DNA of 64,000 nucleotides from Azospirillum brasilense (GTDB lineage Bacteria > Pseudomonadota > Alphaproteobacteria > Azospirillales > Azospirillaceae): contig NZ_CP059450.1 in assembly GCF_022023855.1 (NCBI RefSeq), positions 310,001 to 374,000 of the forward strand, written 5' to 3'. The position numbers were made by a program, and so were the translations under genes. Position 1 is the stretch's first letter. Every line of letters begins with the position of its first letter. Under the pieces are notes generated by a model that ran no database searches, was not told where the DNA came from, and saw only the letters and a program-made list of their open reading frames with translations. This document shows, one piece after another, positions 24,596-32,205 of this stretch.

Positions 24596-27445
24596 TCAGG
24601 CCCGTTTGCGGGCAGCGGGCTTTTCGTCGCTGTCCCCATCGGATTTCGCGGCGTCAGCCTGCGCGGTGTCGGCCTTTTTGGCAGCCGCCTTCTTCGGAGC
24701 GGCCTTCTTCACCGCGTCCTTCTTGGCCGGCTCCTTCTTCGTCGCCGTCGCCTTGGCCTTGGTCGCCTTCTCGGCCTTGGCGGGCGCTTCGGCGCCGTCC
24801 GCGGCGGGTTCGGTCTCCTTCGGGGCCTTGCCCTTCTTGGCGGCGTCCTTGGCGGCCTTGGCCTCCAGAAGCTCCAGCGCCTGCTCCAGCGTCACGCTGT
24901 CCGCTTCCGTGCCCTTGGGGATGGAGGCGTAGACGGAGCCATGCTTGACATAAGGACCGAAGCGGCCGGACCCGGTGGTGACCGGCTTGCCGGTCTTCGG
25001 ATGGTCGCCCAGCGTCTTGGCGGGCGCGGACGCCTTCTTGGCGGCGCCGGCCAGCAGGTCGACCGCGCGGTTGATGCCAATGGTCAGCACGTCGTCGTCG
25101 GGCGTCAGCGACTTGTAGACGCTGCCGTGCTTCAGGTAGGGGCCGAAGCGCCCGATGCCGGCGCTGATGTCCTCGCCCGTTTCGGGATGGTTGCCGATGC
25201 TGCGCGGCAGAGCGAGCAGCTTCAGCGCCGTGTCGAGGTCCACGTCGGCGGCGGCCATGCCCTTGGGCAGGGAGACGCGCTTGGGCTTCGGTTCCTCGGT
25301 TTTGACCTTCTTCTTGCCCTTGGTCTTTTTGCCATCGGCGGGCGCCTCCTCAACCACCGCCTCGGCCGGGGCGGCGGCCACCGGGGGCGGGCCGAGCTGA
25401 ATGTAGGCGCCGTAGGGGCCGCGCCGCACGGTGACCGGCAGGCTGGTTTCCGGGTCGTTGCCCAGCTCGCGCGGGCCTTCCTGCGCCTCGCCGTTCTCGT
25501 CGTTGGCGACGGCGAGCGGGCGGGTGTAGCGGCATTCCGGGTAGCGCGAGCAGCCGATGAAGGCGCCCATCTTGCCGAGCTTCAGGCCGAGCCGGCCCTG
25601 GCTGCACACCGGGCAGACGCGCGGGTCGTGGCCCGGCGTGTCGCTGTCGGCGTTGGTCGGGAAGAAATGGGGACCCAGCTCCTCATCCAGCGTGGTCAGG
25701 ACCTGGGTGATGGTCAGGTCCTTGGTCCCGTCCACCGCGACGTGGAAGGCGCGCCAGAAGTCGCGCAGCACGGTCTTCCAGTCGATCCGACCGTCGGAGA
25801 TCTCGTCGAGCTTGTTCTCCAGGTCGGCGGTGAAGTTGTACTCCACGTACCGGTTGAAGAAATTCTTCAGGAAGGCGGTGACCAGACGGCCGCGGTCTTC
25901 CGGAATGAAGCGCCGCTTGTCCAGCCGCACGTAATTGCGGTCCTGGAGCACCTGGAGGATGGAGGCGTAGGTGGACGGGCGGCCGATGCCCAGCTCTTCC
26001 AGCTTCTTGACCAGGCTCGCCTCGGTGTAGCGGGGCGGCGGCTGGGTGAAATGCTGTTCCGGGCTGATGTCGCCGCGGGCAAGGGCGTCGCCCTGCTCCA
26101 TGGCGGGCAGGCGGCGCTCCTGGTCGTCGTCGGCGGCGCCGTCGTCGCGGTCCTCCTGGTAGACCTTGAGGAAGCCGTCGAACACGACGACCGAGCCGGT
26201 GGCGCGCAGTACGACGTCCTTGGACGGCGAGGTGATGTCCACCGCCACCTGATCCAGCACCGCGCTTTCCATCTGGCTGGCCAGCGTGCGCTTCCAGATC
26301 AGCTCGTACAGCCGCAGCTCGTCGCCTTCCAGGTAGGAGGCGACCTCCTCCGGGCGGCGGAACAGGTCGGTCGGGCGGATGGCCTCGTGCGCTTCCTGGG
26401 CGTTCTTGGCGGCGGTCTTGTAGACGCGCGGCTGCGCCGGTACGTAGCGCTCGCCCCAATGGGAACCGATCAGGTTGCGGGCGCCCTCGATGGCCTCCTG
26501 CGACAGGCTGACGCCGTCGGTTCGCATGTAGGTGATCAGGCCGACCGTCTCGCCGCCGATGTCCACGCCCTCGTACAGCCGCTGCGCGGTGCGCATGGTG
26601 CGGGTGGCGCCGAAGCCCAGCTTGCGCGAGGCCTCCTGCTGGAGGGTCGAGGTGGTGAAGGGCGGGGAGGGGTTGCGGCGGCTCTGCTTGCGCTCCACCG
26701 TCGCGACCGAGAAGGCCTGCGGGCTGATGCGCGCCACCGCGGCCTCGGCGGCCTCGCGGGCGGGCAAGGCGAACTTGTCGAGCCGCTTGCCGTCGAGCTG
26801 GGTGAGCTGGGCCGTGAAGGAGGCACCGCCCGGCGTGGCGAAGCCCACCTCGATGGTCCAGTATTCCTGCGGCTTGAAGACCTCGATCTCCGACTCGCGC
26901 TCGCAGATCAGGCGCAGCGCCACCGACTGCACGCGGCCCGCCGAGCGCGAGCCCGGCAGCTTGCGCCACAGCACCGGCGACAGGGTGAAGCCCACCAGAT
27001 AGTCGAGGGCGCGGCGGGCCAGATAGGCGTCCACCAGCTCCCGCGAGACGTCGCGCGGGGCCTCCAGCGCGGCCTGTACGGCGGTCTTGGTGATTTCGTT
27101 GAAGGTGATGCGCTGGACCTTGGAGTCGTCGATCAGCCGCTTTTCGCGCAGCAGCTCCGACAAATGCCAGGCGATGGCTTCCCCTTCGCGATCCGGGTCG
27201 GTTGCGAGATAGACGCGTTCGGCCCCTTTGACCGCCTTGGCGATCTCGTCGATGTGGCGCTTGGAGCGGTCGCCCAGCTCCCAGTCCATGGCGAAGTCCT
27301 CGTCCGGACGCACCGATCCGTCGCGCGCCGGAAGGTCGCGCACATGGCCGAAGCTGGCGACCACGGTGTAATCCGAGCCAAGGTATTTGTTGATGGTCTT
27401 CGCCTTGGCCGGCGATTCGACGATGACGACGTTGCTGCCCGGCAA
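24596..27445 (-). CDS. topA: DNA topoisomerase I
   Basis: This 949-residue type IA topoisomerase relaxes negative supercoils. The Toprim motif is in VVIVESPAKAKTINKYLGSD and ATDPDREGEAIAWHL (acidic triad DxDxE-like). The active-site tyrosine lies in the LITYMRTDGVSLS segment. One zinc ribbon (CPVCSQGRLGLKLGKMGAFI...C..YPEC) is near residues 610-650. At least three Toprim_Crpt C-terminal repeats follow (FGPYLKHGSVYKSL, FGPYVKHGSVYASI). The last 90 residues are a Lys/Ala-rich tail resembling histone H1, which should bind DNA. The start codon is TTG at 27445, with AGGGGCG upstream. It follows dprA on the same strand by 53 bases. Confidence 0.97.
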   Translation of the reverse strand: MPGSNVVIVESPAKAKTINKYLGSDYTVVASFGHVRDLPARDGSVRPDEDFAMDWELGDRSKRHIDEIAKAVKGAERVYLATDPDREGEAIAWHLSELLREKRLIDDSKVQRITFNEITKTAVQAALEAPRDVSRELVDAYLARRALDYLVGFTLSPVLWRKLPGSRSAGRVQSVALRLICERESEIEVFKPQEYWTIEVGFATPGGASFTAQLTQLDGKRLDKFALPAREAAEAAVARISPQAFSVATVERKQSRRNPSPPFTTSTLQQEASRKLGFGATRTMRTAQRLYEGVDIGGETVGLITYMRTDGVSLSQEAIEGARNLIGSHWGERYVPAQPRVYKTAAKNAQEAHEAIRPTDLFRRPEEVASYLEGDELRLYELIWKRTLASQMESAVLDQVAVDITSPSKDVVLRATGSVVVFDGFLKVYQEDRDDGAADDDQERRLPAMEQGDALARGDISPEQHFTQPPPRYTEASLVKKLEELGIGRPSTYASILQVLQDRNYVRLDKRRFIPEDRGRLVTAFLKNFFNRYVEYNFTADLENKLDEISDGRIDWKTVLRDFWRAFHVAVDGTKDLTITQVLTTLDEELGPHFFPTNADSDTPGHDPRVCPVCSQGRLGLKLGKMGAFIGCSRYPECRYTRPLAVANDENGEAQEGPRELGNDPETSLPVTVRRGPYGAYIQLGPPPVAAAPAEAVVEEAPADGKKTKGKKKVKTEEPKPKRVSLPKGMAAADVDLDTALKLLALPRSIGNHPETGEDISAGIGRFGPYLKHGSVYKSLTPDDDVLTIGINRAVDLLAGAAKKASAPAKTLGDHPKTGKPVTTGSGRFGPYVKHGSVYASIPKGTEADSVTLEQALELLEAKAAKDAAKKGKAPKETEPAADGAEAPAKAEKATKAKATATKKEPAKKDAVKKAAPKKAAAKKADTAQADAAKSDGDSDEKPAARKRA

Positions 27446-27498
27446 GAGTCCGCGCCCCTGAAAGTGCCTATCCCATACACCGGCGGTGCGGATCGGGA

Positions 27499-28632
27499 TC
27501 AGATCAGGTTCACCTGATTCCCAGGCTGGCGCTGGACACGGCCCGCAAGCTCAAGTTCCAGCACCACGGTCAACACCACCGGAGCGGACAATTGGCACCC
27601 GCGGACGAGTTCGTCAATGGCAACCGGTGTGTGGCCGAGGTTTTCCAGGATGATGGCGCGCGCCGATTCAAGCTCCGCCTCGGACGGAACGGCGGGGCGG
27701 GCCTGGGCGAACAGGTCGCCTTGGCGCTCCCGCAGGGTCGTCGGCGACAGGTTGTCCAGCGCCCGCAGCACGTCGTCCACCCCCTCCACCAAGGCCGCCC
27801 CCTGACGCAGAAGATTGTTGGTGCCCTGACAGCGTGGGTCGAGCGGGGAGCCGGGAACCGCCATCACCTCCCGTCCCTGTTCCAGCGCCATGCGCGCGGT
27901 GATGAGGGAGCCGGAACGCAGCGCCGCCTCCACCACCAGAACCCCCAGTGACAGGCCAGAAATCAGCCGGTTACGGCGCGGGAAATGGCGGGCCTGCGGC
28001 GTGGTGCCGACCGGGCTTTCCGCCACGATCACACCCTGCTGCACTATGTCGCGGTAGAGTTTCTCGTTCTCCGGCGGGTAGACGACGTCGGCACCGCCCG
28101 CCACCACCGCCGCGGTTCCGCTGGCGAGCGCCCCGGCGTGGGCCGCCGTGTCGATCCCGCGCGCCAATCCGGAAACGACCAGCAGCCCGGCCTCCCCCAG
28201 TTCCCGCGCCAGCCGTTCGGCGAATTTCTTGCCGTTCATCGAGGCGTTGCGCGCCCCGACCAGAGCCACCGCGCGCCGTTGCAGCAGATGCGGATGGCCG
28301 AGGACCGACACCGCCGGGGGCGCGTCGTCCAGCGCCGCCATGGGTTCCGGATAGTCGGGCTCGCAGGAGCAGATCAGGCGGGCGCCGATGCGGTCGTTGG
28401 CGGCCAATTCGCGTTCGATGTCCGCCTTCGGCGCGATGCGCAGCGGCTTGGTCCGCCCGCCGCGCTTGGCGAGGTCGGGCAGCGCCTCCAGCGCGGCGCC
28501 GGCGCTGCCGAACCGGTCCAGCAGGCGGTGGAAGGTGATCGGCCCGACATTCTCGGTTCGAATGAGTCGGAGCCAGTCGAACCGCTCGGCGGCGGACAGG
28601 GTGCGGCGCGGTTGAATCATGCGCCATGTCAT
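27499..28632 (-). CDS. dprA: DNA processing protein DprA
   Basis: This 377-residue protein loads RecA onto incoming single-stranded DNA during natural transformation. It has an N-terminal SAM-like helical domain, the Rossmann-like core with VSGLARGIDTAAHAGALASG and the family motif FPRRNRLISGLSLGVLVVEA, then SGSLITARMALEQGREVMAV. The C-terminal winged helix (about 305-377) is present. Two ATG codons (28632 and 28620) are possible and neither has a strong ribosome site. topA lies downstream on the same strand, an arrangement common in alphaproteobacteria. Confidence 0.96.
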   Translation of the reverse strand: MTWRMIQPRRTLSAAERFDWLRLIRTENVGPITFHRLLDRFGSAGAALEALPDLAKRGGRTKPLRIAPKADIERELAANDRIGARLICSCEPDYPEPMAALDDAPPAVSVLGHPHLLQRRAVALVGARNASMNGKKFAERLARELGEAGLLVVSGLARGIDTAAHAGALASGTAAVVAGGADVVYPPENEKLYRDIVQQGVIVAESPVGTTPQARHFPRRNRLISGLSLGVLVVEAALRSGSLITARMALEQGREVMAVPGSPLDPRCQGTNNLLRQGAALVEGVDDVLRALDNLSPTTLRERQGDLFAQARPAVPSEAELESARAIILENLGHTPVAIDELVRGCQLSAPVVLTVVLELELAGRVQRQPGNQVNLI

Positions 28633-28705
28633 ACAACCGACGGCGGGGTGCGATCAACACGCAAACGTGTGTGTCGGCGCTCTTCTCAAGGACTCGACAG
28701 AGCGG

Positions 28706-29890
28706 TCATTTGCGCCAGAAGCCGAAGAGCCCCTTCTTCTTCGGAGGGGCCTCCGGTTCGGGCTCCGGCTCCGGCTCCGGCTCCGGCTCGTCGTCGAAGG
28801 AGAAGGGATCGTCTTCGGCGTCGGCCTTTTCGGTTCCGGCCGGCTCGGTTTCGGCCTTGGACTCGTCCGGATCGTCGTCCGTGTCGAAGGAGAACGGGTC
28901 CTCGTCCGGCTCCGCATCCGTCCTGGCGGGTGCGTCCTCGGCGGTCTCCTCCGTTTCGTCATCGTCGAAGCTGAAGGGATCGTCGTCGTCATCAGCGCTG
29001 TCGACCGAGTCGGTCGCTTTGGCCGTTTCGTCTTCGGTCTTCTCCTCCGTGTCGTCGGTGTCGAAGCTGAAGGGATCGCTGCCGTCTTCGTCCTCGTCAT
29101 CATCGAAGTTGAAGGCGTTGGCGTCACTCCCGCCCGCTTCGTCGTCCTTGCCCTCGTCCTCATCATCGTCGTCGAAGCTGAAGGCGGAGAAATCCGAGGA
29201 TTCCTCCTCATCATCCTCGTCGCCACTGCCGAGGGCCGTGGCGGCAACGGCGACCGCGCTCGCCCCGCTCTGGCCACGGTGCATCTCCGCCTTGAAGCGC
29301 TCAAGCTCCTCGCGGAAGCGATCCTCGGCTTCGCTCCAGCGCTGGCGCTCCTGGTCGAGGGTGGCGAGCAGTTCCTTTTCCCGAACGCGGGCGGCGGCGC
29401 GTTCCGTGTCGAGCGCCTGGATCAACTCCTCCTGGCGCTGGAGAAGTGACTCGTGCCGCGTCTCCATCGCGTCGATGACCTCGCGCACGTACTGCTCGAA
29501 GGCGCGGAACTGAAGCGCCAGAACGTCCTCGTCGGCGTTGGCGGCCGCTGCGATGGCCGCCGCCTTCGCGGCCTTGGTCGCCTTGGCCGTCCGCGTCCCG
29601 CCGGGTGCCGGCGGCGGCGGGGAGGGCGTGGCGACGGCGGCGGATGTGCGCGGACCGCTGGGCGTGGCGCCGTCACCCCCAAGCCAGCGCGACACCAGGA
29701 TGTAGGAGACTTGCAACTCCTCCGCGATGCGGCGGTAGCTCCAGCCCTGGGCGCGCAGCCGTTCGGCCATGCGCTGGCGGTCCGGCTCCTCGCTGGGCGT
29801 CGCCGGGCGCGTGGGCAGGGAGGATGTCGGGCCGATCCCCTCGGTGGGGGTCGCGACGACGATCACATCCTTCAGTTTCTGGTCGGCCAT
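28706..29890 (-). CDS. Protein with N-terminal HTH, coiled coil and acidic FSFD repeats
   Basis: I do not recognise this 394-residue protein. Residues about 36-72 form a helix-turn-helix (RLRAQGWSYRRIAEELQVSY ... SRWLGG) like those of resolvase or sigma-type regions. An Ala/Lys-rich linker follows, then a coiled coil of about 90 residues (120-210; many ETRHESLLQRQEELIQAL-type heptads). Residues about 225-375 are highly acidic and contain six copies of a motif near D-P-F-S-F-D-[TD]-D (variants SAFSFDDDD and NAFNFDDDE). The end is an (EP)n run and a basic, aromatic tail PPKKKGLFGFWRK. A DNA-linked scaffold or phase-forming protein is possible; this is inference only. Confidence 0.75.
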   Translation of the reverse strand: MADQKLKDVIVVATPTEGIGPTSSLPTRPATPSEEPDRQRMAERLRAQGWSYRRIAEELQVSYILVSRWLGGDGATPSGPRTSAAVATPSPPPPAPGGTRTAKATKAAKAAAIAAAANADEDVLALQFRAFEQYVREVIDAMETRHESLLQRQEELIQALDTERAAARVREKELLATLDQERQRWSEAEDRFREELERFKAEMHRGQSGASAVAVAATALGSGDEDDEEESSDFSAFSFDDDDEDEGKDDEAGGSDANAFNFDDDEDEDGSDPFSFDTDDTEEKTEDETAKATDSVDSADDDDDPFSFDDDETEETAEDAPARTDAEPDEDPFSFDTDDDPDESKAETEPAGTEKADAEDDPFSFDDEPEPEPEPEPEPEAPPKKKGLFGFWRK

Positions 29891-30003
29891 CGGGTCTCCG
29901 CCGTCCTGCGCGCAGGGCGTTCCTTACCGCGATGTTGGCCGCGTTCGGGGTGCGCTGTCGATCCGGGACGGGTCCCGGTTGAAGCAGTCTGGGCGGGAAA
30001 CCC

Positions 30004-30034
30004 GCCGGACCGGGCCAATTCGCGCCGGTCCGGC
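30004..30034 (-). terminator. Terminator of the REC-MarR gene
   Basis: A perfect 10-bp inverted repeat GCCGGACCGG / CCGGTCCGGC with an 11-base loop lies four bases after the stop codon. On the minus strand it is followed by CGGGTTT. A second short repeat, GGCGGGTTTCCCGCCC, overlaps the end. Confidence 0.65.
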
Positions 30035-30038
30035 CCGG

Positions 30039-31022
30039 TCAGCTCATTTCCTGGATGTGCTCGACATAGCCGGACAGGGCGGCGATCCCCTGCTCGGTCA
30101 GTTCGATGAAGACGCGGCGGCCGTCCTTCTCGTCAGCGATCCGGCGCACCAGCCCGCGGTCGTGCAGTTCGGTGATCCGCCGCAGCGCCGTGGTCTGGGC
30201 CACACCGGAGGCCATGCACAGCGACGACACGGAAATCCGCCGCCCGCGCAGATGGTTGGCCATCAGATCGAGCAGCATGTCCCAACAGGGGTCCTCGAAC
30301 AGCCCCTTCGGGAAATACTTGTCGCGGGCGACGCGGGATTGCTGGAGGGTTCTCAGCACCGCCAGCCGCCGGTTCTCCCCCGCCGCGGTGGGCGTGGGCG
30401 ATGGGGAGGCCGGTGCGGGGGCAGCGACCGGAGCGGCCAGCGTCGGCTGGCCCTCGCGCAGCGCCTTCACCGCTTCGATGAGGGCGAGGCCGTGGCGGTA
30501 GGCGTCCTCCAGCGCCCCATGCAACTCGCCGTTGCCGGCGGGTGCGGACGGGGCGGGGGCGGGCAGTGTGGCCGCCGCCTGCTGGGCGGCCAAAGCGCGG
30601 GCGAGCGCGCCGTGGAGCTGGCTGCCGTCCTGCGGGTCGCTGACGAAATCCGCCGCGCGCAGATGCATGGCGCGGACGACGTCCGCCGCGGTGGCGTTCG
30701 GCGCGACGACGATGACCTGGAGATGCCGCTGCACGCTCTTGCGCATCCGCTCGACCAGGGCCAACCCGTCGAAATGGGGCAGAGCCAGTTCCACCGCCAC
30801 GATGCCGATGCTGCCGTCCGTCTCCAGCGTGTCGAGCGCCGCGATGGGGTCGTGGGTGACATGGATGCGGTGGCCGTTACGTTCGAAGGCGTCGTGCATG
30901 CCGATGCCCAGCGCGCGGTCCGCGCAGGCGATCAGGATGGACGTCGCCGAAACATGAAGGCCGGCGCTGGTTTGGACCGGGCGCACCGGCCATGCCAAGG
31001 GTCGCTCCAACTCGATCCGCAT
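30039..31022 (-). CDS. Pseudo-receiver plus MarR-like winged-helix regulator (paralogue 1)
   Basis: This 327-residue protein combines an N-terminal receiver-like domain (about 27-150) with a C-terminal winged helix (about 225-320). In the receiver the usual phospho-accepting Asp is replaced by Glu78 (VAVELALPHFDG). The conserved Thr is Ala (VVAPNA), and the conserved Lys is Asp (FVSDPQD). It is therefore unlikely to be switched by normal phosphorylation. The DNA-binding half, FPKGLFEDPCWDMLLDLM and ISVSSLCMASGVAQTTALRR, is almost identical to that of the gene at 43300-44370 on the other strand. A Pro/Ala linker joins the domains. Between its promoter and the paralogue lie the sensor-MFS operon and the hybrid kinase. 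Confidence 0.85.
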   Translation of the reverse strand: MRIELERPLAWPVRPVQTSAGLHVSATSILIACADRALGIGMHDAFERNGHRIHVTHDPIAALDTLETDGSIGIVAVELALPHFDGLALVERMRKSVQRHLQVIVVAPNATAADVVRAMHLRAADFVSDPQDGSQLHGALARALAAQQAAATLPAPAPSAPAGNGELHGALEDAYRHGLALIEAVKALREGQPTLAAPVAAPAPASPSPTPTAAGENRRLAVLRTLQQSRVARDKYFPKGLFEDPCWDMLLDLMANHLRGRRISVSSLCMASGVAQTTALRRITELHDRGLVRRIADEKDGRRVFIELTEQGIAALSGYVEHIQEMS

Positions 31023-31395
31023 CGAAGCCCTTCCCCCGTTGGGTGCATGGAATGCTGTGCTTAAGGATTACCACGCAAAGCAAACCATCATGGATGCAAT
31101 CATGGTCCAAAATAGAGCGATCGATAAATGCCTCAAAATTCCATAAAAATTCGACGGATTAGGCGGAACGGCATAAGACGGCTGAGCTGTGCCGTTGTCT
31201 ATTCTTGGTTTGATAAGTCAAATTCAATGGATTGCCCTTTTCGGTTGCGGTGCGGTGGGCGAAGGTGCGCGTCAGGCGGGGTCGGGCCGGAGCGGAGGCA
31301 TGTCGTCGGGGTCTTCTCCAGACTGGACCCGTCTTGGAAACGGCGGCGCGCGTGATGCGCGTAAGGTTGCCGCATCCCTTGCCGGCACCGGACCC
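31023..31395. other. Divergent promoter region of REC-MarR and sensor-MFS operon
   Basis: This 373-bp region separates the REC-MarR gene from the operon that starts at 31396. Bases about 31040-31240 are AT-rich relative to the window and contain a repeated ATCATGG (31087-31104) and the small palindrome GCGATCGAT. These are plausible promoter and operator elements. No gene is evident. A frame entering the first operon gene is open from 31189 but is poorly supported. Confidence 0.45.
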
Positions 31396-32205
31396 ATGCG
31401 CCTGACCCTGACGACCAAGATCATATTGCTGCTCCAGGTGGCGCTCTGCTTCGCGCTGCTCTCCACCGCGGCGCTCTCCTACCTGAAGATGGAGCGCATG
31501 GTGGAGGACACCGTGGCCTCCCGCTTCACCGTCGCCCTGCGCGGGCTGGTGGGGGAGGTCGAAGGCGCCGTCAGTCTTGGCGTGTCCATCACCGCCCTGC
31601 GCAATCTGGACGCGCTGATCCAGCGCGCGATGGCGCGGGACGACCGCATCACCGGTCTGGTCCTGTTCACCGACACGGGCGAGGTGCTGGCCGCGGCGGG
31701 CCGCGGCGGGCCGGTCGGAACGATCCCCGCCGGCTGGAAGGCGGCCTTCGCCCGCGACGGCAAGTCCGACCGGGTGGCCGCCGTCGCCGACGGCGACAGC
31801 CAGGCGCTTCTGCTCGGCATCCGCAACGCCTTCGGCGGCGTGGCCGGCGGCGTCGCCCTGACCTATTCGCTGGGCGAGGTGCAGGCGGGCATCCGCGGCA
31901 CCATTCCGGACCTGCTGCTGTCCGGCGGCATCAATCTGCTGACCGGGCTTCTCGTCACCATGGTCGCGGTCTGGCTGCTGCTGCGCCCGATCCAGCGGCG
32001 GCTGCGCGAGATGACCGCCAGCATCAACATGCTGGGCATGGGCGAGCCGCCCAACCTGACCCCGGAGCTGGCGGCCTTCGCCCCCGGCCTGAAGGACTTC
32101 GCCGACCGCATCCTGGAACAGCAGCAGCACGGCGCGGAGGAGGACCATCCCCAGCCCGCCGGTCCGGCGGCGGAGTCTGCGCGCCCGGCGGGAGTCACGC
32201 CATGA
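31396..32205 (+). CDS. Membrane sensor-like protein, Cache-type periplasmic domain, no output domain
   Basis: This 269-residue protein has a signal-anchor helix (about 7-27), a periplasmic domain of about 140 residues (EDTVASRFTVALRGLVGEVE ... DDRITGLVLFTDTGEVL, the pattern of a Cache/PAS sensor), a second helix (about 172-194), and a HAMP-like cytoplasmic stub starting LRPIQRRLREMTASINML. No kinase, cyclase or methyl-accepting domain follows. The ATG at 31396 begins the hydrophobic helix but lacks a clear ribosome site; earlier starts at 31300 or 31189 cannot be excluded. The stop overlaps the next start by four bases, so it is translationally coupled to the HAMP-MFS gene and may form a complex with its product. 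Confidence 0.65.
   Translation: MRLTLTTKIILLLQVALCFALLSTAALSYLKMERMVEDTVASRFTVALRGLVGEVEGAVSLGVSITALRNLDALIQRAMARDDRITGLVLFTDTGEVLAAAGRGGPVGTIPAGWKAAFARDGKSDRVAAVADGDSQALLLGIRNAFGGVAGGVALTYSLGEVQAGIRGTIPDLLLSGGINLLTGLLVTMVAVWLLLRPIQRRLREMTASINMLGMGEPPNLTPELAAFAPGLKDFADRILEQQQHGAEEDHPQPAGPAAESARPAGVTP

Noticed and set aside
24941..27517. 858-codon open frame on the plus strand across topA
   Set aside because: It is antisense to topA, whose catalytic motifs and length are intact. The product has no domain pattern.
28736..29200. Tandem DNA repeat or CRISPR-like array
   Set aside because: The repeated units are coding (FSFD peptide repeats and an EP run) with uneven spacing and synonymous variation. 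There are no spacer-repeat features.
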